29,174 nt of DNA from an uncultured Oscillospiraceae bacterium (GTDB taxonomy: Bacteria > Bacillota > Clostridia > Oscillospirales > Oscillospiraceae): the NCBI GenBank assembly GCA_900757415.1, contig CAAENU010000024.1, positions 1 to 29,174 of the forward strand, read 5' to 3'. Under the pieces are notes generated by a model. That model saw only the letters and a list, made by a program, of their open reading frames with translations, ran no database searches and had not been told where the DNA came from. Each line of letters opens with the position of its first letter. Position 1 is the first letter of the stretch. Shown in pieces: positions 5,987 through 14,690 of this stretch. Both the position numbers and the translations under genes were made by a program.

Positions 5987-7699
5987 TCAGGCGTTTTCCT
6001 GCCCCTTTTCATAGTGGACGTGAAGATGCTCGTGGCACCATTCACCGCCGTAGTCAGAGAGCATTTTGGTGACGATGGGGTTCTTCTCAGCGCGCTTGAA
6101 CATGGCGGCGTTGTCGGCGGAATAGAGGCCCTCGCCCCGCGCCTTCTTGGCCGCGCTGAGTCCGTAGGGCTGTCCTGCGCCGCCCACGCAGCCGCCCTGA
6201 CAGGTCATAACCTCCACCAGATGGAAGAATTTCTTCCCTGCCTCGATATCGGCGATCAGCTCCTTGGCGTGGACAAGACCGTTCACCACGGCCAGCTTCA
6301 GTTCGGTGCCCTCCACATCCAGCGTCAACTCGCGGATGTCGCCGTCGCCGCGGACACCGGACACGCGCACGGCGCGCAGGGTGTTCTTGGACTTGTCGGG
6401 CAGGCAGTGTCGGATCACTGCCTCGGCCACGCCGCCGGTCACGCCGTAGATCACGGCGGCGCCGCTGCCCAGACCGAAGGGCAGGTCGGGGGACTCCAGC
6501 TCCAGCTCGTTGAGCTGGATGCCGGTCTCGCGGATCATGTCCACCAGCTCGCGGGTGGTCAGCACCAGATCCACATCGTGCCGCCCGTCGTGGGTAAACT
6601 CCTCCCGCGCGGCCTCCATTTTTTTGGCGGTGCAGGGCATGATGGCGATGTGATAGGTGGTGCGGCCGTCCTCGGCATCCTTGGCGGCATACTGGTCGCG
6701 CAGCACGGCGGCAAACATCTCCATGGGAGATTTGCACGAGGAGATGTTGTGCAGATACTTGGGGTCGTTCAGCTCCAGATATTTGATCCATGCCGGACAG
6801 CAGCTGGTAAACATGGGGAAGGGGCCGCCGGCCTTCAGCCGCTCCTGAAACTCCGTGGCCTCCAGAATGGTGGTCATGTCGGCGCTGAAGTTGGTGTCGT
6901 ATACCTCGTCCACGCCCATCAGCTTCAGGGCGGTGACCATCTTGTCCAGCACGTTGGTGCCGGCGGGAATGCCGAAGTTTTCGCCGATGGCCACGCGCAC
7001 GGCGGGGGCGATCTGTACCACCACCCGCTTGTTGGGGTCGTGGATGGCGGCCCAGGCCTCGCCGATCTGGTTGTTGATGGTGATGGCGCCGGTGGTGCAC
7101 ACGGCGGCGCACTGGCCGCAGCTGACGCACTTGGTCTGGTCGATCTTTTTGTCAAAGGCGGGCATGACCTGCAATTCGCTGCCGCGGTGGGCAAAATTCA
7201 GGATGCCCTGCCCCTGCTTTTCCTCGCATACGCGCACGCAGTCGCCGCAGAGGATGCATTTGTTGGGATCCCGGAAGATGGCAAGGCTTGTGTTGTCCTT
7301 TTCCCGGCGGGGCCTGGTATCCTTGAAGCGGATGCGGTGCACGCCGAACTGCTGTGCCAGACTCTGCAGCTGGCAGTTGCCGGATTTGGCGCAGGTGGTG
7401 CACTCGCAGTCGTGGGAGGAGAGCAGCAGCTCCAGGATCATGCGGCGGTGCTTCAGCAGGCGCGCCGTGTTGGTGCGGATGGACATGCCGTCCCGCGGCT
7501 CCATGGAGCAGGAGGCGTCCAGCTTTCCGGTTCTGGTGTCCTCCACCATGCACATACGGCACGCGCCGTAGGTGGACAGCTCGGAATAGTAGCAGAAAGT
7601 GGGGATTTCGATACCGGCCTTGCGGATCACGGCCAGTACATTTTTTTCTCCGTCAAACGGCACACGCTGGCCGTCAATGATCATAATTCCTTTGGCCAT
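5987..7699 (-). CDS. hydA: [FeFe] hydrogenase catalytic subunit of NAD(P)H-linked trimer
   Basis: 570 aa. Domains in order: N-terminal [2Fe-2S] ferredoxin fold (C36, C47, C50, C64); His-Cys [4Fe-4S] site (H96, C100, C103, C109); two [4Fe-4S] clusters (C148/151/154/158 and C191/194/197/201); then the H-cluster domain. L1 is FTSCCPAW (proton-relay C300, ligand C301), L2 is MPCTAKKME (C356), L3 is EVMTCQGGCVGGAGQP (C500, C504). All H-cluster ligands are present at numbers one above those of Clostridium pasteurianum CpI. L3 differs from the common MACPGGC..GGGQP wording (T for A, Q for P, A for one G). It makes or consumes H2 in the cytoplasm with HydB and HydC, either bifurcating with ferredoxin or with NAD(P)H alone; sequence reading cannot decide. 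Only 3 bp separate it from hydB. Confidence 0.96.
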   Translation of the reverse strand: MAKGIMIIDGQRVPFDGEKNVLAVIRKAGIEIPTFCYYSELSTYGACRMCMVEDTRTGKLDASCSMEPRDGMSIRTNTARLLKHRRMILELLLSSHDCECTTCAKSGNCQLQSLAQQFGVHRIRFKDTRPRREKDNTSLAIFRDPNKCILCGDCVRVCEEKQGQGILNFAHRGSELQVMPAFDKKIDQTKCVSCGQCAAVCTTGAITINNQIGEAWAAIHDPNKRVVVQIAPAVRVAIGENFGIPAGTNVLDKMVTALKLMGVDEVYDTNFSADMTTILEATEFQERLKAGGPFPMFTSCCPAWIKYLELNDPKYLHNISSCKSPMEMFAAVLRDQYAAKDAEDGRTTYHIAIMPCTAKKMEAAREEFTHDGRHDVDLVLTTRELVDMIRETGIQLNELELESPDLPFGLGSGAAVIYGVTGGVAEAVIRHCLPDKSKNTLRAVRVSGVRGDGDIRELTLDVEGTELKLAVVNGLVHAKELIADIEAGKKFFHLVEVMTCQGGCVGGAGQPYGLSAAKKARGEGLYSADNAAMFKRAEKNPIVTKMLSDYGGEWCHEHLHVHYEKGQENA

Positions 7700-7702
7700 G
7701 TC

Positions 7703-9595
7703 TTATTCCTCCTCGATGGCGTCGATGGCGCCGAACGGGCAGGCGCCCCAGCAGGCGCCGCAGTGGATGCACTTTTCGTTGTCGATGTGGAACACACCAC
7801 GGATCTGGCCGGAAATGGCCTCCATGGGGCAGTTCTTGGCGCACTTGCCGCAGCCCTTGCACAGGTCGGGCTGAATCTCCAGCCGGCGCTTGCGGCCGTT
7901 GCAGATGGGACAGTGGTGGTCCACCACATGGTGCAGATAATCCTCGCGGAAATGGCGCAGCGTGCTCATCACCGGCTTGCAGGCCGTCTGTCCCAGACCG
8001 CACAGCGCCGTGTCGGTGATGGTGTCAGCCAGAGATTCCAGCATGACCAGATCCTCCATGCTGCCCTCGTTTTTCACAATGCGCTCCAGAATTTCCAGCA
8101 TGCGCTTGGTGCCCTCGCGGCAGGGGGTGCATTTGCCGCAGCTCTCGTTCTGGGTAAAGTGCATGAAGAAGCGTGCCACCTCGGCCATGCAGGTGTCCTC
8201 GTCCATAACCACCAGGCCGCCGGAGCCGATAATGGCGCCTGCCCGCTTCAGCGAGTCAAAGTCCATGGGCATGTCCAGATGCTCTTCGGTCAGGCATCCG
8301 CCGGAGGGACCGCCGATCTGTACGGCCTTGAACTTTTTCCCGTCGGGGATGCCGCCGCCGATGTCAAAGATGACCTCCCGCAGCGTAGTGCCCATGGGCA
8401 CCTCCACCAGACCGGTGTTCACCACGTTGCCCGTCAGGGCAAAGGTCTTGGTGCCGGGACTGTTTTCCGTGCCGATAGAGCGGTACCATGCCGCGCCGTT
8501 GGTGATGATGCCCGGCACGTTGGCAAAGGTTTCCACGTTGTTCAGCACCGTGGGTTTGGCCCACAGGCCCTGTTCAATGGTGCGGGGCGGCTTTACGCGG
8601 GGCATGCCGCGCTTGCCCTCGATGGAGGCGGTCAGCGCGCTGCCTTCGCCGCAGACAAAGGCGCCTGCGCCGCGGTTGATGTGCATGTGGAAGCACCAGC
8701 CGCTGCCCATGATGTCGTCGCCCAGCAGTCCCAGCTCCTCCGCCTTGGCAATGGCGGTGCGCAGCCGGTCCACCGCCAGCGGATATTCGGCGCGGACGTA
8801 GATGTAACCATCGGTGGCGCCGGTGGCCACGCCGGCGATCATCATGCCCTCGATCACGCTGTGAGGGTTGCCCTCCATAATGGAGCGGTCCATAAACGCG
8901 CCGGGGTCGCCCTCGTCGCCGTTGCACACGATGTATTTCTGCTCGGCATTCTGTCTGCGCGCGCCGTCCCACTTGCGTCCTGCGGGGAAGCCGCCGCCGC
9001 CGCGGCCGCGGAGGCCGGAGTCGGTGATCTCCCTGCAGATGTCCTCGCCGGTCATCTCAAAGAGCGCCTTTTCAAAGGCACTGTAGCCGCCCTTGGCGAT
9101 GTATTCCTGAATGTCCTCGGCGTCGCTGGTGCCGCAGTTTGCCAGCACAACGCGGTGCTGCTTTTTGTAAAAGGGGATGTCCTGCTGGCGGGGATAGGCG
9201 ATGCCGTCCCGGGTATAGACCAGCCGGTCGATGATCTCGCCGCCGAGAATGGTCTTCTCCAAAATCTCGTGGCAGTCCTCCGGCTTGACATGGATGTACA
9301 TAATGCCCATGGGCTCAATGTGCACCAGCGGGCCCATCTCGCAGAAGCCGTGGCAGCCGCTCATCTTGATGTGCAGGCTCTTTTCCTCTTCGTTGTCGTG
9401 CTTCAGTCCGATATATACGGGCAGACCGCGCTGGGCGCATTCCTGCTTCAGGTTTTCATAGATCTTCATGGAGCCGCCGGCAATGCAGCCGGTACCGGCG
9501 CAGATCAGTACAGAGGGGATTTTGCCGCTGGCGGCAAGGGCCTGCTTGGCGTCCTGCGTCAGAACGCGAAAGCCTTCACGTGTCAGTTTGCTCAT
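7703..9595 (-). CDS. hydB: NuoF-like flavoprotein subunit of the hydrogenase
   Basis: 630 aa, usual for HydB/HndC. An N-terminal thioredoxin-like [2Fe-2S] domain has C32, C37, C81, C85. The NuoF core follows: GLRGRGGGGFPAG (194-206) for NADH, and the NGDEGDPGAFMDR region (225-237) for FMN. The [4Fe-4S] site is ESCGKCTPC (C486, C489, C492) plus C532. An extra HCPIC pair (C562, C565) precedes a C-terminal two-cluster ferredoxin (C579/582/585/589 and C609/612/615/619). It is the NAD(H)-oxidoreducing and electron-sorting subunit. The start overlaps the hydC stop as ATGA, so the two are translationally coupled. Confidence 0.96.
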   Translation of the reverse strand: MSKLTREGFRVLTQDAKQALAASGKIPSVLICAGTGCIAGGSMKIYENLKQECAQRGLPVYIGLKHDNEEEKSLHIKMSGCHGFCEMGPLVHIEPMGIMYIHVKPEDCHEILEKTILGGEIIDRLVYTRDGIAYPRQQDIPFYKKQHRVVLANCGTSDAEDIQEYIAKGGYSAFEKALFEMTGEDICREITDSGLRGRGGGGFPAGRKWDGARRQNAEQKYIVCNGDEGDPGAFMDRSIMEGNPHSVIEGMMIAGVATGATDGYIYVRAEYPLAVDRLRTAIAKAEELGLLGDDIMGSGWCFHMHINRGAGAFVCGEGSALTASIEGKRGMPRVKPPRTIEQGLWAKPTVLNNVETFANVPGIITNGAAWYRSIGTENSPGTKTFALTGNVVNTGLVEVPMGTTLREVIFDIGGGIPDGKKFKAVQIGGPSGGCLTEEHLDMPMDFDSLKRAGAIIGSGGLVVMDEDTCMAEVARFFMHFTQNESCGKCTPCREGTKRMLEILERIVKNEGSMEDLVMLESLADTITDTALCGLGQTACKPVMSTLRHFREDYLHHVVDHHCPICNGRKRRLEIQPDLCKGCGKCAKNCPMEAISGQIRGVFHIDNEKCIHCGACWGACPFGAIDAIEEE

Positions 9596-10059
9596 TCTGC
9601 CGCCTCCTTTTCGCGGATCTTGTCCAGCTCGGCAATGGCCAGATCCGGGTTCATTTTGGGATGTACCTCGCCGTCAATGGTCATGGCGGGGGCAAGGCCG
9701 CATGCACCCAGACACGCCACGGTCTCCAGCGTAAACATGCCGTCCTCAGAGGTCTTGCGCTTGCCGGTAAGACCCAGATAGTCATGAAGGGCGTCAAAAA
9801 TGGGCTGGGACTTGCGCACGTGGCAGGCGGTGCCGTCGCACACCTTGATGATATGCTTACCCTTGGGCTCCAGCGAGAAATTCTCATAGAAGGTGGCCAC
9901 AGAATACACGGCGGAAACACTGATGTCCAGGTATTCCGCCACGGTGGTCATGTCCTCTTGGCTGAGGTAGTTTTTCTGCGTCTGGATCTCCTGCAGGATT
10001 GCAATCAGCTGGGCGCGATCCTGCGCAAAGCGGGATAAGATCTGCTGCGTTGTCTCCAT
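9592..10059 (-). CDS. hydC: NuoE-like [2Fe-2S] subunit of the hydrogenase
   Basis: 155 aa from ATG at 10059, chosen because AGGAGG lies 6-7 nt upstream; a frame opening earlier (10185) would begin upstream of the promoter -10 and has no ribosome site. The N-terminal half is helical (ILQEIQ...YLSQEDM...VYSVATFYENF, the standard NuoE layout). The C-terminal half is a thioredoxin-like fold with C74-x4-C79 and C116-x3-C120 binding one [2Fe-2S] cluster. It relays electrons within the HydABC trimer. First gene of the operon; transcribed from the promoter at 10157-10185, with a possible Rex site in the leader. Confidence 0.95.
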   Translation of the reverse strand: METTQQILSRFAQDRAQLIAILQEIQTQKNYLSQEDMTTVAEYLDISVSAVYSVATFYENFSLEPKGKHIIKVCDGTACHVRKSQPIFDALHDYLGLTGKRKTSEDGMFTLETVACLGACGLAPAMTIDGEVHPKMNPDLAIAELDKIREKEAAE

Positions 10060-10126
10060 TGGAAACCTCCTGTGTTCTTTCTTTTTTGTTCGTTGGGGGG
10101 GCGGCCCTTGCCGCTCTGTAAAAGTT

Positions 10127-10144
10127 ATGTTAAAAATATCACAA
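10127..10144 (-). promoter_or_regulatory. Possible Rex operator in the hydC leader
   Basis: Minus strand TTGTGAT-ATTT-TTAACAT matches the clostridial Rex consensus TTGTTAA-N4-TTAACAA at 11 of 14 defined positions. It lies just downstream of the predicted start point, a position that blocks transcription. Rex senses the NADH/NAD+ ratio and commonly controls fermentative hydrogen and alcohol genes. Confidence 0.45.
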
Positions 10145-10156
10145 AGACTCGCCAAT

Positions 10157-10185
10157 ACTATACCATGAATCTTGGGAAAAAGCAA
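10157..10185 (-). promoter_or_regulatory. Promoter of the hydCBA operon
   Basis: On the minus strand, TTGCTT (10180-10185), a 17-bp spacer, and TATAGT (10157-10162). The leader to the hydC ATG is about 90 nt and includes a GCGGC/GCCGC hairpin flanked by a run of seven G/C near 10095-10116. Confidence 0.6.
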
Positions 10186-10262
10186 CAGTCAATTAGATGA
10201 AAAAAGCGATAATAAATTATATAAAATCGACACTACAAGAAAACTTTTCTGCGTGCCGTTTC

Positions 10263-10291
10263 TTGTGTTGCGCCTTCAACTGTGATATAAT
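10263..10291 (+). promoter_or_regulatory. Promoter of miaB-mutS
   Basis: TTGTGT (10263-10268), 17-bp spacer, TATAAT (10286-10291) preceded by TGA (extended -10). Start point near 10298. It is divergent from the hydrogenase promoter, about 100 bp away. Confidence 0.7.
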
Positions 10292-10352
10292 ACATTAGTT
10301 AAATAGTCGAAACATGTCGCCCGTGCCGCAGCGCCGGGTGAGGGAGGTACTC

Positions 10353-11765
10353 TTGGAACGAAAAAACGTCATCGTGTCTGAGGCGGACATGTCCCGCCAG
10401 CAGGCGTTTACCGAAAAAATAAAGGCTCTGCATACCCAGCGGGGCACACCTGTCCGCGCATTGGTGGACACCTTCGGCTGCCAGCAGAATGTGGCTGACA
10501 GCCAGCATATCATGGGCATGCTGGAGGCCATGGGCTGCACCTTCGTCACCGCGGCGGAGGAGGCGGACATCGTGGTGCTGAACACCTGCGCCATCCGCGA
10601 CCATGCGGAAAAGCGGGTCTACGGCAATCTGGGCGCCCTGACCCACACGAAAAAAGCCCATCCGGAGCAGATCATCTGCCTGTGCGGCTGCATGGCCCAG
10701 CGCCCGGAGGTGGCGGAGAAAGTGCGCCAGTCCTACCGCCACGTGGATCTGGTGTTCGGCCCCCAGGCGCTGTGGAAGTTCCCCGAGCTTCTATATCAGG
10801 TCTATACCCGCCGCGGCCGGGTGTTCTCCGTGGAGGACGAGCACGGCGCCATTGCCGAGGGTATGCCGGTGGTGCGGGAGGGCCGCACACGGGCGTGGGT
10901 GTCCATCATGTACGGCTGCAACAACTTCTGTTCTTATTGCATCGTCCCCTACGTCCGTGGCCGGGAGCGCAGCCGCCAGCCGGAGCGCATCATCGAGGAG
11001 GTGCGCCAGCTGGCCGCCGAGGGGTATAAGGAGATCACCCTGCTGGGGCAGAACGTTAACTCCTACGGCAAGGATCTGGATACGCCGTGGGACTTTGCCG
11101 ACCTTTTAAGCGAGCTGGATAAGATTGAGGGGGATTATCTCCTTCGCTTCATGTCCTCCCAGCCCAAGGACGCCGGCTATAAGCTGTTTGATACCATGGC
11201 GGCGTGCTCCCATGTGGCCAAGCAGCTGCACCTGCCGGTGCAGTCCGGGTGCGACCGGGTGCTGCGGGCCATGAACCGTCCCTATGACAAGGCCCGGTAT
11301 CTGGACCTCATCACCTACGCCCGCAAGGTCATGCCCGATCTGGTGCTGACCAGCGATGTCATCATCGGCTTCCCCGGCGAGACGGAGGCCGAAGCCATGG
11401 AAACGGTGGCGCTGGTGGAGCAGGTGCGGTTTGACGCGCTGTTCACCTTCATTTTCTCTCCCCGTCCCGGCACCCCCGCCGCCAAAATGGACGACCCCGT
11501 GCCCCGTGCGGAAAAGCAGAAGTGGTTTGACCGGCTCTGCGATACCCAGAACCGGATCTCCGAGGAGATCCACGCCCGCTATGTGGGCGCCACCCTCCGC
11601 TGCCTGATCGACGGCCGCAGCGACGACAGCCGCTGGCCGCTGACGGCCCGCACCGCCGGCGGGCGTCTGGTGCATCTGGTGGGCGGCGGGGATGCCGTGG
11701 GCACCTATCGCGATGTAAAGATCACCGACAGCAATACCTGGGCGCTGTTCGGCGAGCTGGTGTAA
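10353..11765 (+). CDS. miaB: tRNA-2-methylthio-N6-dimethylallyladenosine synthase MiaB
   Basis: 470 aa from TTG at 10353, chosen because AGGGAGG stands 5 nt upstream; the in-frame ATG at 10314 lies only about 16 nt from the predicted transcript start and has no Shine-Dalgarno. MTTase N-domain cysteines: C43 (FGCQQN), C79 (NTCAIR), C113 (CGCMAQ) for the auxiliary [4Fe-4S] cluster. Radical-SAM motif: C189-x3-C193-x2-C196 (MYGCNNFCSYC), followed by VPYVRGRERSR typical of MiaB. A TRAM domain closes the protein (about 405-470). It adds the methylthio group to i6A37 of tRNAs reading UNN codons, acting after MiaA, which is encoded further down the same strand. Confidence 0.96.
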   Translation: MERKNVIVSEADMSRQQAFTEKIKALHTQRGTPVRALVDTFGCQQNVADSQHIMGMLEAMGCTFVTAAEEADIVVLNTCAIRDHAEKRVYGNLGALTHTKKAHPEQIICLCGCMAQRPEVAEKVRQSYRHVDLVFGPQALWKFPELLYQVYTRRGRVFSVEDEHGAIAEGMPVVREGRTRAWVSIMYGCNNFCSYCIVPYVRGRERSRQPERIIEEVRQLAAEGYKEITLLGQNVNSYGKDLDTPWDFADLLSELDKIEGDYLLRFMSSQPKDAGYKLFDTMAACSHVAKQLHLPVQSGCDRVLRAMNRPYDKARYLDLITYARKVMPDLVLTSDVIIGFPGETEAEAMETVALVEQVRFDALFTFIFSPRPGTPAAKMDDPVPRAEKQKWFDRLCDTQNRISEEIHARYVGATLRCLIDGRSDDSRWPLTARTAGGRLVHLVGGGDAVGTYRDVKITDSNTWALFGELV

Positions 11766-11775
11766 GCATTATTCT

Positions 11776-11801
11776 GCGGTGGGGTGTTCTTGCCCCGCCG
11801 C
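11776..11801 (+). other. Hairpin between miaB and mutS
   Basis: GCGGTGGGG (11776-11784) can pair with CCCCGCCGC (11793-11801) over 9 pairs with one G-U. No T-run follows, so it is more likely an mRNA stability or processing hairpin than a terminator, and mutS can be read from the miaB promoter. Confidence 0.4.
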
Positions 11802-11833
11802 CGGCAATACGCAATTTTGAAAGGAGCCGCCCT

Positions 11834-14434
11834 ATGGCAGAGCTGACCCCCATGATGCAGCAGTACCTGCAAATAAAGGAACAGAATCAGGACGCCATCC
11901 TGTTTTTCCGTCTGGGTGACTTCTATGAGATGTTCGGCCCCGACGCCCGCACGGCGTCCCGTGAGCTGGATCTGACCCTCACCACCCGGGATAAGAGCAA
12001 GGACAAGAGCGCCGAGGAGCGCATGCCCATGTGCGGCGTGCCCTATCACTCGGCGGATTCCTACATTGCCCGCCTCATTGCCAAAGGGTACAAGGTGGCC
12101 ATCTGCGAGCAGACGGAGGATCCCGCTGCCGCCAAGGGTCTGGTAAAGCGTGACATTATCCGCGTGGTGACTCCCGGCACGGTGATCAACAGCGCCTGTC
12201 TGGAGGAGGGGCGCTCCAATTTCTGCGCCGGCGTCTATCTGGATGAGGAATATGCCGCGCTGTGCGTGTGCGATATCTCCACCGGCAAGGCCCACGCCAC
12301 CGGCTTTTCCGGCCCCCAGCGTGTGGGGCAGCTTATCAACGAGCTGGGCCGCTTCGCGCCCGCCGAGGCGGTGGTCAATGAGACCGCCTATTTTGATGAG
12401 ACGCTTCACGCCTTTTTGCAGGAGAAGCTGGGCTGCCATCTGGAAAAGCTGGGCGCCGCCGCTTTCCACATGGAGGGCGCGGAAAAGCTGATCCGCCGCC
12501 AGTTCGGCGATGAGGCGCTGCGCCGCCTGCCCCGGGATAACCCGGCGGTGTTTCTCTCGCTGGGTGCCCTTTTGAGCTATCTGCATGAGACCCAGAAGAC
12601 CGATCTTTCCCATGTGGACGATCTGGAATACTACCGCCGAGGCCAGTTCATGGAGCTGGATCTGACGGCCCGGCGCAATCTGGAGCTGACCGAGACCCTC
12701 CGCAGCAAGGAGAAAAAGGGCAGTCTCCTCTGGGTACTGGACAAGACGAAAACCGCCATGGGCGGCCGCATGATGCGCTCGTGGCTGGAGCGGCCGCTGC
12801 TGTCCGTCACGGAGATCGACCGGCGCGCCGCCGCTGTTTCCGCGCTGGTGGAGCATACCGTGGCCCGCGAGGAGCTGATATTGGCGCTGCAGGGCATCTC
12901 CGATATGGAGCGTCTGGTGGGCCGCATCGTATACGGCACCGCCGGCGGCCGCGATCTGGCGTCCCTGCGGGCCGCCATGGAGCGTCTGCCGCAGCTAAAG
13001 ACCCAGCTGGCCGCCTTTGACAAGGGCCGGCTGCACCGGCTGAATGAGGCGCTGGACGATCTGAGCGATCTGGCCGCCCTGATCGGCCGGACGCTGGTGG
13101 ACGAGCCGCCCTTCTCCGTCCGTGAGGGGGAGCTGATCCGGGACGGCTTCGACCCGGAGGTAGACCGTCTGCGGGGTATCCTTCACGGCGGCCGGGATAT
13201 CATCGTCCGTATGGAGGCTGCCGAAAAGGAAAAAACCGGTATCCGCACCCTGAAGATCGGCTATAACAAGGTATTTGGCTACTATATCGAGGTGTCCAAC
13301 TCCTTCAAGGATCAGGTACCCGACAGTTATATCCGCAAGCAGACGCTGGTCAACGGCGAGCGCTATATCACACAGGAGCTGAAGGATCTGGAGCACGATA
13401 TCCTCTCGGCCAAGGATCGGGTCACGGCGCTGGAGTACCAGCTTTTCACCGATCTGCGGCTCCATGTTGCCGCGCAGGCCCAGCGGGTGCAGCATGCCGC
13501 CGCGCTGGTGGCGGAGCTGGACGCGCTGTGCTCGCTGGCCGCCGTGGCGGTGAAGAATAACTACTGCCGCCCTGTAGTGGACGAGTCCGGCGTCATTGAA
13601 ATCCATGATGGCCGCCATCCGGTGGTGGAGCAGATGCGCCGGGATAGTATGTTTGTCCCCAACGATACCTACATGGGTGCAAAGGAAGACCGGGTGGCCA
13701 TCATCACCGGCCCCAACATGGCCGGTAAGTCCACCTACATGCGTCAGGTGGCGCTGATCGTGCTGATGGCGCAGGTGGGCAGCTTTGTTCCGGCACAAAC
13801 CGCCCGCATCGGCGTGGTGGATCGGATCTTCACCCGCATCGGCGCCAGCGACGATCTGTCCGCCGGCCAGTCCACCTTCATGGTGGAGATGACCGAGGTC
13901 AGCGATATCCTGAAGTCCGCCACGGCGGACAGTCTGCTGATTCTGGATGAAATCGGCCGCGGCACCTCCACCTTTGACGGTATGTCCATTGCCCGGGCGG
14001 TGCTGGAATACTGCGCCGACCCCAAGAAGCTGGGCGCCAAGACCCTGTTTGCCACCCACTATCATGAGCTGACCGCGCTGGAGGGGCAGCTGCCCGGCGT
14101 GCGCAACTATAACATCGCCGTCCGCACCCGGGGTGAGGATATCATCTTCCTGCGCAAGATCCTCTCCGGCGGGGCTGACCGCAGCTACGGTATCGAGGTG
14201 GCCAAGCTGGCGGGCCTGCCCAAGCAGGTCTTGACACGCGCCCGCCATATTTTGCAGGAGCTGGAGGACGAGGCGGGCAAGCCCCATGCCGCCCCTGCGG
14301 AAACGGATCAGGTGTCGTTGGAGGCTCTCAGCGAGAGCGCGGTCATCGATGCGCTGCGCCGCGCGCAGGTGGATACCCTCAGCCCGCTGGAGGCCCTGAA
14401 TCTTTTATATGAGTTAAAAAACAAACTGGTATGA
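11834..14434 (+). CDS. mutS: DNA mismatch repair protein MutS
   Basis: 866 aa, full length for MutS1. AAAGGAG lies 8 nt before the ATG. The mismatch-reading F-x-E motif is F30-Y31-E32 (LGDFYEMF). Connector, lever and clamp regions follow in order. The ATPase has Walker A GPNMAGKS at 626-633, the STFMVEM segment, Walker B ILDEIGRGTS with D705-E706, and the FATHYHELT signature. The C-terminal tail (about 805-866) matches the helix-turn-helix/dimer end (DTLSPLEALNLLYELK). It recognises mispairs and short loops, then recruits MutL, encoded 650 bp downstream. The stop codon is inside an 8-bp inverted repeat. Confidence 0.97.
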   Translation: MAELTPMMQQYLQIKEQNQDAILFFRLGDFYEMFGPDARTASRELDLTLTTRDKSKDKSAEERMPMCGVPYHSADSYIARLIAKGYKVAICEQTEDPAAAKGLVKRDIIRVVTPGTVINSACLEEGRSNFCAGVYLDEEYAALCVCDISTGKAHATGFSGPQRVGQLINELGRFAPAEAVVNETAYFDETLHAFLQEKLGCHLEKLGAAAFHMEGAEKLIRRQFGDEALRRLPRDNPAVFLSLGALLSYLHETQKTDLSHVDDLEYYRRGQFMELDLTARRNLELTETLRSKEKKGSLLWVLDKTKTAMGGRMMRSWLERPLLSVTEIDRRAAAVSALVEHTVAREELILALQGISDMERLVGRIVYGTAGGRDLASLRAAMERLPQLKTQLAAFDKGRLHRLNEALDDLSDLAALIGRTLVDEPPFSVREGELIRDGFDPEVDRLRGILHGGRDIIVRMEAAEKEKTGIRTLKIGYNKVFGYYIEVSNSFKDQVPDSYIRKQTLVNGERYITQELKDLEHDILSAKDRVTALEYQLFTDLRLHVAAQAQRVQHAAALVAELDALCSLAAVAVKNNYCRPVVDESGVIEIHDGRHPVVEQMRRDSMFVPNDTYMGAKEDRVAIITGPNMAGKSTYMRQVALIVLMAQVGSFVPAQTARIGVVDRIFTRIGASDDLSAGQSTFMVEMTEVSDILKSATADSLLILDEIGRGTSTFDGMSIARAVLEYCADPKKLGAKTLFATHYHELTALEGQLPGVRNYNIAVRTRGEDIIFLRKILSGGADRSYGIEVAKLAGLPKQVLTRARHILQELEDEAGKPHAAPAETDQVSLEALSESAVIDALRRAQVDTLSPLEALNLLYELKNKLV

Positions 14435-14662
14435 AATCTGACGATTTCATTGCCAAAAGGGATTACGGCCGACTGCATGCGCCCTGATAATGCTGTAAAA
14501 TCCAGATGGCGGCTACGGCGGCATAGCCGCCGAGATCGGCACTAAAAATATGCCACTGGCATATTTTCTTAACGTGCCGACGTCAGAAAAATGATTTGAT
14601 TTTTTCGCGGCGTCCGCGCCGCGAACTCTGCGAGGCTTTCGGGCCGATGCCCACATCGGCCC
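14431..14662. repeat. Hairpin-dense spacer of palindromic units
   Basis: Five inverted repeats in 232 bp: ATGAAATC/GATTTCAT (14431-14450, over the mutS stop); GGCGGCTA/TAGCCGCC (14508-14531); nested CGGCAC/GTGCCG (14537-14579) around a perfect 10-bp AAAATATGCC/GGCATATTTT with a 3-nt loop (14545-14567); TCGCGGCG/CGCCGCGA (14605-14624, loop TCCG); GGGCCGAT/ATCGGCCC (14641-14662). This has the look of dispersed palindromic repeats of GC-rich gut Clostridia rather than one terminator. No T-run follows any of them except internally. Confidence 0.65.
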
Positions 14663-14690
14663 CTACACACTTGACTACCGTATTATTATC

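Noticed and set aside
5879..9781. A 1300-codon open frame on the plus strand across the hydrogenase genes
   Set aside because: It is antisense to hydA, hydB and part of hydC, which have full motif sets. Long antisense frames arise from GC-rich codon bias; its composition (His/Ala/Gly-rich) has no domain.
10060..10185. 42-residue N-terminal extension of hydC
   Set aside because: It would begin upstream of the predicted promoter -10 and NuoE proteins lack such an extension; ATG 10059 has AGGAGG.
10314..10352. Earlier ATG start for miaB
   Set aside because: No Shine-Dalgarno and almost at the transcript start; TTG 10353 has AGGGAGG at correct spacing.
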